A DNA stretch of 64,000 nucleotides, taken from NCBI GenBank assembly GCA_963700895.1, contig CAVOZI010000016.1, forward strand, positions 248,001-312,000. Direction: 5' to 3'. This document shows positions 23,481 through 32,476 of the stretch, one piece after another. Source of the stretch: Anderseniella sp963700895 (lineage in GTDB: Bacteria > Pseudomonadota > Alphaproteobacteria > Rhizobiales > Aestuariivirgaceae). A program made the translations under genes and the position numbers. How positions within the stretch are numbered: position 1 is the stretch's first letter; each line of letters starts with the position of its first letter. The notes below the pieces were generated by a model. That model saw only the letters and a program-made list of their open reading frames with translations, was not told the DNA's origin and did not search any database.

Positions 23481-24248
23481 ATGAGCGATTTCTATAACGC
23501 CGAAATGGCTACCAAGCAGGAGCGCATGGCGCGAACCAAGGACATGGTTCGGCAACGTGCAAAGTTAATGCAGGCCGTATCACCGAGAACTGGTGAGCAG
23601 GTTCTGGAACTCGGTTCTGGAAATGGCATTTTTACAGCAGAGTTGCTCGAAGCCGTCGGTCCAAGCGGCAAGGTCGTCGGATTGGATTCTTCTACTGCCA
23701 TCATTGAGATGGCGCGTCATTTTTGTCCAAAAGGCGAGTTTTTGCTTGGAGATGCGCACGACTTACCATTTGAAGACGCAACATTTGACGTAGTGGTCGC
23801 GGCTCAACTCTTCTGCTTTCTAGATGACGTGGATCAAGCGCTTGCAGAGGCCTTTCGCGTTCTTAAGCCTCGCGGTCGACTCATCATCCTCGATACCGAT
23901 TGGCAGACCCTAATTTGGCGAAGCGGTAACCCTGCTTTGATGGAACGGGTACTGAAAGCCTATACGGCGGTTTATTCCAATGCCCACTTACCCAGAACAC
24001 TGCCGGAGCGGATGGCAAGGACAAGCTTTTCAAATGTCGATGTCGACAGTTTCGTTGTCCTGAATCTCAATTTTGCAGAAGACACGTATGCCCGGCAATC
24101 AGCCGAATTTGCGGTGTCTATAATGAATCAGTCACCAGAGTTTAGTTCGGCTGAGGAGGCGAGTTGGCTGGCGGATCAGGAACGGCTGAACCAGGAAGGC
24201 GGCTTTTTCTTTTCGCTTAACCGCTACCTTATTTCTGCTCGTAAGTGA
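23481..24248 (+). CDS. SAM-dependent methyltransferase (UbiE-like)
   Basis: This complete 255-residue class I methyltransferase has GAGGGAAG before the start. Motif I is VLELGSGNGIFTAELLE, the post-I acidic residue is in VVGLDSSTAII, motif II is FDVVVAAQLFCFLDDVDQALAEAFRVLKPRGRLIILDTDW. The C-terminal part is longer than in the minimal fold and likely binds the acceptor, which cannot be named. It lies just after the chimeric methyltransferase-LysR remnant. Confidence 0.85.
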   Translation: MSDFYNAEMATKQERMARTKDMVRQRAKLMQAVSPRTGEQVLELGSGNGIFTAELLEAVGPSGKVVGLDSSTAIIEMARHFCPKGEFLLGDAHDLPFEDATFDVVVAAQLFCFLDDVDQALAEAFRVLKPRGRLIILDTDWQTLIWRSGNPALMERVLKAYTAVYSNAHLPRTLPERMARTSFSNVDVDSFVVLNLNFAEDTYARQSAEFAVSIMNQSPEFSSAEEASWLADQERLNQEGGFFFSLNRYLISARK

Positions 24249-24528
24249 GCAATTGGATCGATGCCCCTCAGGCAATTGGGTCGGGATCAACGACCGTTCC
24301 TGATGCTGTGGACGGCTCCTCCGCCGGCATCGCAATGTACCAAGTTTGCGCTGTCATCTGAGGAGCCGCCAAGAGGAAATGACGGCAGAAGTTGGCACAG
24401 TTCGGACTATCTGTCAGTTCGGTGTTGGGGTCTGCTATTGGGTGAAAGGCTGAAGTGGGCCCTCTTCTGGGAGTGCAGAGCCCTCAAGCAGAACTTGCAA
24501 CATAGTCTAGTTGCTCCATGATTAAGTG

Positions 24529-25863
24529 ATGCGTCCGAAGGTCCAATACGCCAAATGCGGCGACCTAGACATTGCCTATCAGGTGATCGGCAATGGTCCT
24601 ATCGATCTGATCGACGTCCCGGGTTGGGTGTCAAACCTTGATTATGCTTGGGAACACCCTGCCTGGGTCCAGGTGTTTGAGAGGTTGGGTTCCTTTGCAC
24701 GTCTGATCCGCTTCGACAAACGGGGCACAGGACTTTCGGACCGGGATGTCGGATACCCCACACTAGAGCAGCGCACCGAGGACGTACTCGCGGTTATGGA
24801 TGCTGTCGGATCAAAGCGTGCAGCCTTACTTGGCACGTCCGAGGGCGGCAATATGTGCATTCTATTTGCTGCAACCTATCCTGAGCGGACTGAGGCCCTC
24901 ATTCTGTTTGGCTCTTTTGCCAAGGGTCTCTGGGCCCCGGATTATCCATGGGCAGCAACTCGTGAAGAGCTTGACAAACAGTTGACCGCAGTTGGTCGTG
25001 ACTGGGGTGGCCCGTTCGATCTATCTGCAGGAGCTCCCAGTCTGGCGGATAACGAAGAAGCTCGTGAGTGGTTTGCGGCCTATCTACGGAACTCGGCCAG
25101 TCCGAAGGCTGCAATATCCATTTGGGATTGGAATGCCGAACTGGACGTTCGCGGCCTTTTGCCTGCAGTGCACGTTCCGACATTAGTTCTCCACCGACAG
25201 GGGGATCGTTGGCAGCGTGTCGAGGAAGGGCGCTATCTGGCTGAGCACATCCCAGGCGCCAAGTATGTTGAGTTGCCAGGCGATGACCACCTTATCTTTG
25301 CTGGTGATAGGGCGCTGGTGCTAGACGAGATCGAGGAGTTCCTTACGGGCGTGCGATCGCCTCCACCGTCTGAGCGGGTACTGCTAACAGTTTTGTTCAC
25401 AGATATTGTCGGCTCAACATCCATCGCCAGCCAGATTGGCGATCAGAGCTGGAAGCAAAAACTCCAGCTCCACGATGACTTGGTCCGGAAGGAATTGAGA
25501 CGCTTTCGAGGCAACGAAGTCAAAGCAACCGGCGACGGCTTTCTAATGGCATTTGATGGACCGACCAGAGCTATCCAGTGCGCGTCTGCCATCCAAAATG
25601 CTGTCGCAAAACTTGACCTTGATGTAAGGGCTGCTCTGCATACGGGAGAATGTGAAAAGCGTGGCAGCGACTTGAGCGGTATCGCGGTCCATATCGCATC
25701 GCGTCTACTTGAGCATGCGGGGTCGGGGGAAATAGTCGTTTCGCGGACAGTGAGAGACCTCGTTGTAGGTTCTGGTATCACGTTTGAAGAACGTGGAGAA
25801 ACGGTGCTACGGGACGTTCCTGGAACATGGTCGCTCTCCTCAGTTATCAAGACTGACGGCTGA
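24529..25863 (+). CDS. Alpha/beta hydrolase - class III cyclase fusion protein
   Basis: This encodes 444 residues from ATG 24529 (a GTG three bases earlier is equally possible). Residues 1-275 form an alpha/beta hydrolase: oxyanion region IDVPGWVSNLDYAW, DKRGTGLSDR, nucleophile Ser in LLGTSEGGNM, and His in ELPGDDHLIFAGD. The C-terminal domain is a class III nucleotide cyclase: LLTVLFTDIVGSTSIA with the first metal Asp, KATGDGFLMAFDGPT with the second, and SGIAVHIASRLLEHAGSGEIVVS. This hydrolase-cyclase fusion is known from many proteobacteria and actinobacteria, where the hydrolase domain is thought to act as sensor. It is the second of four intact cyclases in a 14-kb stretch. Confidence 0.9.
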   Translation: MRPKVQYAKCGDLDIAYQVIGNGPIDLIDVPGWVSNLDYAWEHPAWVQVFERLGSFARLIRFDKRGTGLSDRDVGYPTLEQRTEDVLAVMDAVGSKRAALLGTSEGGNMCILFAATYPERTEALILFGSFAKGLWAPDYPWAATREELDKQLTAVGRDWGGPFDLSAGAPSLADNEEAREWFAAYLRNSASPKAAISIWDWNAELDVRGLLPAVHVPTLVLHRQGDRWQRVEEGRYLAEHIPGAKYVELPGDDHLIFAGDRALVLDEIEEFLTGVRSPPPSERVLLTVLFTDIVGSTSIASQIGDQSWKQKLQLHDDLVRKELRRFRGNEVKATGDGFLMAFDGPTRAIQCASAIQNAVAKLDLDVRAALHTGECEKRGSDLSGIAVHIASRLLEHAGSGEIVVSRTVRDLVVGSGITFEERGETVLRDVPGTWSLSSVIKTDG

Positions 25864-26054
25864 TTGGGTAGCAGTCCAAATCAGCTCAGCCAGCCGGCCG
25901 AACTAGGTGACTCCAACATCGTGGTATGTCTGGAGTTGGCACGTCTCGGACTACCCAGGCCGCACCGGAAACAGGCAGTTTTACGGGGTACTGCGGACAT
26001 TCTCCGGCAAGGGAGAAACCGGCCGAAGTTGACCCAACTCGGACATTCCTGACG

Positions 26055-26355
26055 TCAATGAAGTGATGGTTCAATTTCCATTGAGAGGTTTTCGGCACCC
26101 AGCAGTCGATAGATGGGCTGCTCTCCAAAACCCCTGATCTCCCTTGGGCCCATGGCCTCGAACTGGAACTGGGACTTCAGCGCGTCGTACATACCCTCGC
26201 TGACGAGAATATCCATAGACCCCGCCAGCGCTTCGAGCCGCGCTGCGAGATTTATGCCGGGACCAAAAATGTCATAGACATACTTCTGGATTCCGACCAC
26301 GGAACCAATCACGGGGCCGGGAGCCAGGCCAACCCGGGCCTTCCACTGGATGCTG
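26055..26355 (-). pseudogene. Class III cyclase, C-terminal remnant
   Basis: The minus strand encodes KARVGLAPGPVIGSVVG, YDIFGPGINLAARLEALAG, ILVSEGMYDAL and GPREIRGFGEQPIYRLLG. This is the second half of a class III cyclase, including the Asn/Arg pair of the active site. The first half with both metal Asp is absent: the sequence changes near 26356 to a truncated IS21 element. It is inactive alone. The missing part is not found on the far side of the IS21 remains. Confidence 0.7.
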
Positions 26356-26842
26356 TGTGTCTCGTTCCGCCGGTTGAGGAAGCGTATCCTGTGTGAACAT
26401 ACCCGTGTGATCCAGCGCAGCCACCAGCTGCCGCCGCGCACGATCTACGACTGGCGGCATTATCTGGCCGTCATCCAGCGCAAGCCCGGTGCGCTCCGAA
26501 ATGGCGCGCCCTTTGCGGACTTGCCACCCGGGTTCAGACAACTGCAGGAGCAGATGCTGCGCCGCCCCGGCGGGAGATCGGGAGATGGTCGAGATCCTGG
26601 CACTTGTCCTGCATCACGATGAACAGGCCGTGTTGAACGCCGTAGAGCAGGCTCTGGCCGAGGGAGTCGCAACCAAGACGCACGTGTTGAACATCCTGCA
26701 CCGGCTGATTGATGGCAAGACGACTGGCGGGCTGGACGTTGACACGCCCCAGGCACTGAGCCTGCGCCGCGAACCCAAGGCCAATGTCGAACGCTATGAC
26801 GGCCTGCGGGCCCGCAACACCGGAGGCCGCCATGCGTCATGA
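26356..26842 (+). pseudogene. istA: IS21 istA transposase, truncated and frameshifted
   Basis: Only the C-terminal third of IstA remains. The first frame reads RKRILCEHTRVIQRSHQLPPRTIYDWRHYLAVIQRKPGALRNG, typical of the region after the catalytic core. Near 26570 the frame shifts and continues as REMVEILALVLHHDEQAVLNAVEQAL to a stop at 26840-26842. The DDE core is gone. It overlaps the start of istB, as in intact IS21 elements. Confidence 0.75.
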
Positions 26843-27626
26843 TCCTGCCAGCGGCGCCATCGTCATCATGCTTCGCAGCCTGAAGATGCACGGCATGGCA
26901 CAAGCCATCACCGACCTGATCGAGCAGGGCGCGCCCGCCTTCAACGCTGCCGTGCCGATCCTGTCTCAGTTACTGAAGGCTGAACTGGCTGAACGCGAGG
27001 TGCGCTCCATTGCCTATCACATGAAGGCCGCGCGCTTCCCCGCCTACAAGGACCTGTCCGGCTTCGACTTCGCCGCCAGCGAGATCAATGAAGCCACGGT
27101 CCGCCAGCTGCATCGCTGTGAGTTCATGGATGGGGCACAGAACGTCGTGCTGATTGGTGGGCCGGGCACGGGCAAGACCCATGTCGCGACCGCCCTTGGT
27201 ATCCAGGCCATCGAGCATCACCGGCGCAAGGTCCGCTTCCTCTCGACCATCGAGCTCGTCAACACGCTCGAACAGGAGAAGGCCAGGGGCAAGGCTGGCC
27301 AGCTTGCCGAAAGCCTGACCCGTCTCGATCTCCTGATCCTCGACGAGCTGGGTTACCTGCCGTTCAGCGCCTCAGGCGGGGCGTTGCTCTTCCACCTGCT
27401 GAGCAAACTCTACGAGCGCACCAGCGTCATCATAACCACCAACCTCAGCTTCAGCGAATGGGCCAGCGTCTTCGGCGATGCCAAGATGACCACCGCGCTC
27501 CTCGATCGCCTCACCCATCGCTGCCACATCCTGGAGACTGGAAACGACAGCTTCCGCTTCAAGGCCAGCGCCGCCGCAGCTGCACGAACAAAGAAGGAGA
27601 CAAGCCATGCCTTGACCACTGAATGA
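26832..27626 (+). CDS. istB: IS21 helper ATPase IstB
   Basis: This intact 264-residue AAA+ ATPase (DnaC/IstB type) starts at the ATG at 26832, overlapping the istA end. It has Walker A GGPGTGKTHVATALG, Walker B LLILDELGYLP, sensor region VIITTNLSFSEW, and the C-terminal DRLTHRCHILETGNDSFR. It normally activates IstA for target selection. Without IstA it is an orphan. Confidence 0.9.
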   Translation: MRHDPASGAIVIMLRSLKMHGMAQAITDLIEQGAPAFNAAVPILSQLLKAELAEREVRSIAYHMKAARFPAYKDLSGFDFAASEINEATVRQLHRCEFMDGAQNVVLIGGPGTGKTHVATALGIQAIEHHRRKVRFLSTIELVNTLEQEKARGKAGQLAESLTRLDLLILDELGYLPFSASGGALLFHLLSKLYERTSVIITTNLSFSEWASVFGDAKMTTALLDRLTHRCHILETGNDSFRFKASAAAAARTKKETSHALTTE

Positions 27627-27689
27627 CCCAATATCCATAATCAGAGACGGGTCAGTTCTCGATGGAAAACCCGGGTCAGTTCTGAATGG

Positions 27690-27870
27690 AAATCAACATG
27701 TCACCATCCCGGATATAGTCGAGAGCCGCGTCGAGCTGCGTCCTTTGCCCCACGCTGAAGGCCTGCTCACTGAACACCTTCTCGGCTCCGGCCTGCTCCA
27801 GGTCCCGAATCTGGGCCTCGAAGCCGGCTTGCTGGTCCAGGGTGGAAGTACGGGCATAGCCGATCTTCAT
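27690..27870 (-). pseudogene. Serine recombinase, N-terminal fragment
   Basis: From the ATG at 27868-27870 the frame reads MKIGYARTSTLDQQAGFEAQ, with the catalytic Ser in RTSTLDQ, then EKVFSEQAFSVGQRTQLDAALDYIRDGDML. IS21 end sequence replaces the rest, including the Arg residues of the active site. It is a paralog of the longer recombinase at 35183-36094. Confidence 0.75.
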
Positions 27871-27887
27871 GGAGGCTGGCTCCTGAG

Positions 27888-28000
27888 CAGGTGGTCTCAC
27901 TTGTGTCCTTGAGAGTCTGCGACAGCTAAGTCCAGGTGTCAAAAGGTATTCATGTGAGACTCGTTTGACGCCAGAACTCCAGTCTCACTTGAGGAACCCC
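27888..28000. promoter_or_regulatory. Possible res (resolution) site of the broken recombinase
   Basis: Upstream of the recombinase fragment there are repeated TCTCACTTG and CTTGAGAG motifs and a TGTCAAAAGG...TGTGAGAC pair. This resembles the sub-sites bound by resolvase dimers, and a similar arrangement lies upstream of the second recombinase at 36107-36190. Confidence 0.3.
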
Positions 28001-28102
28001 GTGTGCGACCCTCCAACGGATAAGCTTCTTGGCTCTCCTGCCTCTTCAGTCACGTCCGCAGTACCGTAGGCGACTTTTGTAGCAGCTTCCTACCTGCCGC
28101 TG

Positions 28103-28555
28103 TTATCGCAAGCTGATGTTGAGACCTGACAAGTCGAGCGAAGCCTCTAGACCCACTTGTCTGCCTCTCAGAACTAACTGAACACCTTTTGAATTAGTAG
28201 CAACGAGGTTGTCCGCTCCGCCACCTATAGCCATCGAAGCCCCGACACCAGAATAAGCTCCCTCAATGTCGGCAATATTGTAGAGATTGCGAACCTCACC
28301 AAACAGGCTGACTTTGGCCAACCCGATAACGAGACCTGCGCTGAGACCACCAACCTTCACTGGATAGCTTTGTCCGTCACAGGTCAGGGTGCCACCACCA
28401 CCTGTACCGCCAACGACAAAGCCGCCCTTAGTTATTTCCAGAGTGAGCTGGCAGGCCATCTGTGCCTGCGCTGGTGCAGTTGAAGCAAAGGCAACAACGG
28501 CCAGCAATGCAGCTTTCAGGGGGAGTATCTTCGTCAGGGGTTTAAGGATGTCCAC
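28103..28555 (-). CDS. Secreted DUF992-like protein
   Basis: This encodes 150 residues from a GTG at 28553-28555, with GGAG at good spacing. A long signal peptide ends at APAQAQ. The mature domain has a Cys pair (ACQLTLEIT, LTCDGQSYPV), GGFVVGGTGGGG, GLSAGLVIG, IADIEGAYSGVGAS and a beta-rich end, RQVGLEASLDLSGL. It resembles DUF992, a family of exported alphaproteobacterial proteins without known function. It is a full-length paralog of the partial gene at the left edge of the window. Confidence 0.75.
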   Translation of the reverse strand: MDILKPLTKILPLKAALLAVVAFASTAPAQAQMACQLTLEITKGGFVVGGTGGGGTLTCDGQSYPVKVGGLSAGLVIGLAKVSLFGEVRNLYNIADIEGAYSGVGASMAIGGGADNLVATNSKGVQLVLRGRQVGLEASLDLSGLNISLR

Positions 28556-29063
28556 TTCACAATCTCCTGCTTTGGGTGTTCGTTCATATTGCCATGTCAG
28601 TTCAACCCAAGGCTACCATAGTCCCTAATGCCACGACACCGTAGTGAGGTGTTTCATGCCTCAACGATCAAGGCCAGCCGGTCCAATCACCCCGAATGCG
28701 GCGGTGTGACTGGCTGCTATTGCACATGACAAATCGGCAAAGGCTGGAGCAGCGGCTTACCGTCTGATAGTCTTGCAGGGCTGGCTATCCTTCTCCCATA
28801 AAGCACGGCCAGCATGGGGCTAGGTGGCGCGACCCTGCAGTTGCGACGCCTGGCCCCATTTAAACCATTGACGTCTCTCCGACCCTGGTAGCAATCTATT
28901 GGGGCTTTCGTAAACCAACTTCAGCATCGGCTTCGCGCCGGTGTTTTTTTATAAGTAACTGCTGGCAGTGTGGCAGGATGTCTAGGCTTAGTCTGGAAAT
29001 GTCCCCCAGGCAAAGCAAGGGCCAGGTGGTTCGATCCAGTGCGCAGTTGATCTGCCTGGCCCC
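28556..29063. other. Intergenic region
   Basis: I see no gene in about 500 bases. It contains a plus-strand terminator-like hairpin at 28924-28950 and a GGGCCAGG/CCTGGCCC inverted pair near 29018-29063 just past the DUF5681 gene. Confidence 0.5.
28922..28951 (+). terminator. Terminator-like hairpin
   Basis: CATCGGC pairs with GCCGGTG (one wobble) around TTCGC, followed by seven T. No plus-strand gene lies immediately upstream. Confidence 0.5.
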
Positions 29064-29390
29064 TCACGCCTCAACCCCGTCCTTGATGGCAGAACTCAAC
29101 TGCATCAGCACCGCGTGATGAAGCGCGGCGCCATCCATGCCCTGCACCTTGAGGTCCGTTGCCGTGGCCGGCTTGCCATAGAGCCGGTCCAGGATGGCCT
29201 GTGAAGCTACGGTGGCCACACGCTCGTCATTGGACTGTGAAAGCTCCACCAGCTTGCGGGCCGCGTCTGGAGCGGCTGCCGACAGGATCTCCTTCACCTC
29301 GGGATCGAGGCCCGGACGGCCTTGCGGGTTGCCGCTCTGGCCGGGAACGAAGCGACCGTTGGCGTTTCTGATGTTCATGACTTCGCCCAT
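29064..29390 (-). CDS. DUF5681-type protein (phage-related small protein)
   Basis: This encodes 108 residues, start at 29388-29390 with AGGAG seven bases upstream. The N-terminus NGRFVPGQSGNPQGRPG is the signature of DUF5681, a small domain common in prophages and islands and sometimes linked to terminase regions. The rest is helical (AAPDAARKLVELSQS, RVATVASQAILDRLYGKPA), similar to HEAT-like ends of these proteins. Function unknown. It supports the mobile character of this region. Confidence 0.75.
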   Translation of the reverse strand: MGEVMNIRNANGRFVPGQSGNPQGRPGLDPEVKEILSAAAPDAARKLVELSQSNDERVATVASQAILDRLYGKPATATDLKVQGMDGAALHHAVLMQLSSAIKDGVEA

Positions 29391-29524
29391 ACCAGCACTC
29401 CTGTTGATGCCTGATTGCAGGTGGTCCAGTTTCGCTTGCTCAAGTCATTTGCACACAAACAAATATACCGTGATTTGTGGGTTGGCTTCAACTGCAGCGC
29501 CGCCGAAGCTCATTGCTCCACCCA

Positions 29525-29552
29525 AACAAAACCCGGGCTTGTGACCCGGGAG
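29525..29552 (-). terminator. Rho-independent terminator
   Basis: CCCGGG stems around TTGTGA/TCACAA are followed by TTTTGTTTGGG on the minus strand. It is nearly identical to the terminator at 4926-4953. It lies downstream of the DUF1127-like gene. Confidence 0.6.
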
Positions 29553-29608
29553 AGTTAGGGTGAGAAGTGGGGAAGTCTGACGCTTCCTAACGGGAGAACC
29601 TTTGATGC

Positions 29609-29764
29609 TCAGCGCATCCCAACCAGGTTGACGCCGATGTCGCGAGCTGTGCGGGCATCGATCCTTGCAGGTGCCAGCAGACCATGGCCCTTGTTGGAGC
29701 GGAACAGACGCTGGGCTGATCCAAAGATGCTCTGTGCGAAGCTGGTATGGTGCTGTCTGGTCAT
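29609..29764 (-). CDS. Small DUF1127-like protein
   Basis: This encodes 51 residues from the ATG at 29762-29764. The end, ARIDARTARDIGVNLVG, matches the C-terminal pattern of DUF1127 proteins (LDARLLRDIGL), short Arg-rich proteins linked to RNA turnover and phosphate or stress physiology in alphaproteobacteria. The N-terminal half is less typical. A CRP/FNR-like palindrome lies 73 bases before the start and a terminator follows the gene, so it looks like a complete transcription unit. Confidence 0.5.
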   Translation of the reverse strand: MTRQHHTSFAQSIFGSAQRLFRSNKGHGLLAPARIDARTARDIGVNLVGMR

Positions 29765-29836
29765 CGTTCTGGCTTTCTGCTGAAGGAGCCGTCCTGTTCG
29801 ATGACTACAACGATGACCAATCCGCACCCGGACGGA

Positions 29837-29852
29837 TGTGTAATTTATCACA
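29837..29852. promoter_or_regulatory. CRP/FNR-like palindrome
   Basis: TGTGT-AATTTA-TCACA has the 5-6-5 layout of CRP/FNR-superfamily sites. It is 73 bases upstream of the DUF1127-like gene and shares a longer flank (GGATGTGTAATTT) with the site at 1965. Confidence 0.4.
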
Positions 29853-30051
29853 TTGCGTGGATGGCAGTTTTACCCCCGACAACGGACTCTTTCCAGGAAA
29901 GCGCGGAGAGTCTGCAATGTGCCACTTGCAGACATTTTGAACTTTAGAAAATTGGGTTGCGGGTTCGCAATGACGGGCTAGCATCTAAGTTCGTGCAGGC
30001 AACAACCATATACCGCTTGGAGTTTCCGTCATCGTAGCGACAGATCTTGAT

Positions 30052-31293
30052 ATGGCCTTGGCGGCGAACAAGGCCATCGGCGACATACTGAGTATTATTG
30101 GACGTTCTCCGATTGTCCTGGAGGAGGTCTTCGATGCAGTTCTGGCAAACGCTCTTCAACTCTGTGATGGGGAACTCGCCGTATTGCATCTCTATGACAA
30201 GGAACTGGGATTTCGTTTTGTCCGCGCAAAGAATGTTCCGGCCGAGTTTGAGAATTGGTTGACTGCTGCTGGAAACTACAAGGCCAACCCAGAAACAGGT
30301 TTGGGCCGTATCGAACTTTTGAAGCAACCGGTGAACATTGTCGATATTCGATCAGAGGACATTTATGAAAAAGGAGACCCCCTCAGGGTGGCTACGGCTG
30401 ATTTGGGTGGCGCCCGTTCCTTTGTCGCCTGTCCTATGCTGGCAGGTGACGAACTGAGGGGTGTGTTCTCGATCTACCGAAAGGCAGTCCGCCCATTCAA
30501 CCAAGCGCAAGTTACGCTCGTCGGCCAGTTCGCTGGCCAAGCAGTCATCGCCTTGGAGAATGCGAGATTGTTGCAGGAGACGCGTGAACTGTCGGAATCC
30601 CTGGCAAAGATCAATGAGGAACTCGAATCCAAGGTGCAGGCTCAAGTCATCGAACTTGAGAAACACTCACGTCTTACGAGGTTTCTGCCAGGCAAGATTG
30701 CTGAAGTTGTAATGGCGTCCGGCGACGACACCATTCTCAAGAGCCATCGCAGGATGATCGCGACCATCTTCTGTGATCTTCGCCGCTTCACGCGTTTTTC
30801 TGAAAGTGCCGATCCAGAGGAAGTCATGCAGATCCTGGAGGCGTTCCACGCAGAGACGAGCAAACTGACTGCGGAGTGCGGTGGAACTATCATTCAACGT
30901 GCTGGTGATGGCGTGATGATCGTCCTCAATGATCCGATAACAATTGACCAACCAGCGACACAAGCTGTCGAACTGGCCGCAAAACTGAGAGCGGTGTTGG
31001 CAGCACTTTGTGAGAACTGGCAAAAGTACGAGTACGATCTGAGCTTTGGTATTGGTTTGTCGTACGGGTACGCCACCTTGGGGGTCGTGGGATCAGAAAA
31101 GCACCAGAACTACACGGCTATAGGGCCAGCAATAAACATTGCCTCGCGACTTTGCGATGCCGCATCGGATGGCCAAGTCCTTGTCACCCAGAGGATCTGC
31201 ACTGAGGTCGGCGACGCATTCTCGTTTGAACCCGTCGGGGAACTGGAACTGAAAGGCGTTTCTCGCGCGATGAACGTCTTCAGCTTAAACTGA
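30052..31293 (+). CDS. GAF - class III nucleotide cyclase
   Basis: This encodes 413 residues. Residues about 5-170 form a GAF domain (ILSIIGRSPIVLEEVFDAVLANALQLC, LGGARSFVACPMLAGDELRGVFSIYR, LVGQFAGQAVIALENARLL). A coiled-coil linker follows (ELSESLAKINEELESKVQAQ), then the cyclase catalytic domain: first metal Asp in TIFCDLRRFTRFSE, second in IQRAGDGVMIVLND, Asn/Arg pair in AIGPAINIASRL. The GAF domain likely binds a small ligand and gates cyclase activity through the coiled coil. No strong ribosome site precedes the ATG. It is the third intact cyclase of the cluster. Confidence 0.9.
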   Translation: MALAANKAIGDILSIIGRSPIVLEEVFDAVLANALQLCDGELAVLHLYDKELGFRFVRAKNVPAEFENWLTAAGNYKANPETGLGRIELLKQPVNIVDIRSEDIYEKGDPLRVATADLGGARSFVACPMLAGDELRGVFSIYRKAVRPFNQAQVTLVGQFAGQAVIALENARLLQETRELSESLAKINEELESKVQAQVIELEKHSRLTRFLPGKIAEVVMASGDDTILKSHRRMIATIFCDLRRFTRFSESADPEEVMQILEAFHAETSKLTAECGGTIIQRAGDGVMIVLNDPITIDQPATQAVELAAKLRAVLAALCENWQKYEYDLSFGIGLSYGYATLGVVGSEKHQNYTAIGPAINIASRLCDAASDGQVLVTQRICTEVGDAFSFEPVGELELKGVSRAMNVFSLN

Positions 31294-31495
31294 GGTTTGC
31301 TGGCGCCTCTGAGGTCGCAGCAGCTTTACCTTCGATAACGGACATCTTTCGGCGCGGGCGATCGAGTTCTGGAGTGTGCCAGTAACGGCCGGTTTAGCTT
31401 TAGCATCCTGAACGACCGCTATGCGGACATTGCCGCCGTTTCAAGCACAAGACTGAATGGCTGCTTTCCGACATCCAAAGCATCTCAACGAGATA

Positions 31496-32476
31496 TCAGA
31501 AACTAATGATCTTTCGCGCTTCGTGGACGATCTCAAGAACGATATCTGCTGCCGGTTGCACCTTTTGAACCATTGATACGCCCTGACCGCACCACATCGA
31601 AAGAGCCTCGATATCGCCCGTCGTTTCCGTGTTCGGTGTCGTGCACGCATAGCGGTCGAATTCACCTCTGCCCGGCGTGCTCGCGACGATCGCCCCTTCC
31701 CCCGGTCGTTGTCCTTGTTTGGGGCGCCTTGCAGCTTCCCATGCTTTTGTTGTCGAATTTTGCAGGGTGCGATGGGGCGCATTGGGCCAGCCGCCATCGA
31801 AAAGGTCGTCGTAGTAGCCGGTGTCCGTCTCGCAGGCATCAATGAGCCGCGCAACGTAGTGCGGGTGAATGCATGTTTCCTTTGCGGACAGAAACCGCGT
31901 GCCAATCCATGCAGCGGATGCCCCCAGAGCCATCGCCGCGGCGAGGCCCCGTCCATCAGCAATTCCCCCTGCAGCAATGACCGGCGTGTCACCGACGGCA
32001 TCCACGACTGCCGGCACAAGTGCCATGGTCGATACCGTTCCACGAACATGGCCGCCTGCCTCCCAGCCTTGCGCGCAGATGGCGTGTGCGCCGTGGTCGA
32101 CAGCTTCCACCGCACTTTTGGAATCCCAGGCCGTAAAGATCACTTTTGCGCCGCCGGACCGCGCGTGGGCAATGAACTCTGGCGCCCGTCCCCAGAATAT
32201 TGAGATCACGGGCACGCCTTCTTCCAGGCAGGCGTCGAGTTGCTGCATGCTCGGAAAATCCATGTTCAGGTTTACACCGAAAGGCGCGTCAGTCAGAGCT
32301 TTCACCCGGCGAACATAGTCCTTTAGGTGGTTCGCATCGCCACGCCAGAGGGGAGCCAATCCCAAACCTCCCGCGTTTGATACGGCCGCCACTAACTCGG
32401 GTGTCGTCGCACCGCCCATCGGAGCGAGTACGATAGGAAGCTTGATATTGACGAGATCGCAGAACCGCGTCGGCAT
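31496..32476 (-). CDS. Nitronate monooxygenase / 2-nitropropane dioxygenase family
   Basis: This 326-residue FMN-dependent TIM-barrel enzyme opens with IKLPIVLAPMGGATTPELVAAVSNAGGLG (substrate and FMN start). It has ICAQGWEAGGHVRG with the catalytic His, VIAAGGIADGRGLAAAMALGASAAWIGTRFL as phosphate-binding strands, and a C-terminal helical end. The family oxidises alkyl nitronates, though many members act as general flavin reductases. It is isolated between two cyclase genes with no apparent operon partner. Confidence 0.85.
   Translation of the reverse strand: MPTRFCDLVNIKLPIVLAPMGGATTPELVAAVSNAGGLGLAPLWRGDANHLKDYVRRVKALTDAPFGVNLNMDFPSMQQLDACLEEGVPVISIFWGRAPEFIAHARSGGAKVIFTAWDSKSAVEAVDHGAHAICAQGWEAGGHVRGTVSTMALVPAVVDAVGDTPVIAAGGIADGRGLAAAMALGASAAWIGTRFLSAKETCIHPHYVARLIDACETDTGYYDDLFDGGWPNAPHRTLQNSTTKAWEAARRPKQGQRPGEGAIVASTPGRGEFDRYACTTPNTETTGDIEALSMWCGQGVSMVQKVQPAADIVLEIVHEARKIISF

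Larger units (their letters stand above)
26356..27690 (+). mobile_element. IS21-family element, left end deleted
   Basis: This holds truncated istA, intact istB and the right end. Two copies of GGGTCAGTTCT near 27650-27682 are the multiple terminal repeats of IS21-type elements. On the left it joins a cyclase remnant, on the right a truncated recombinase, so the element has been part of a larger rearrangement. Confidence 0.65.
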
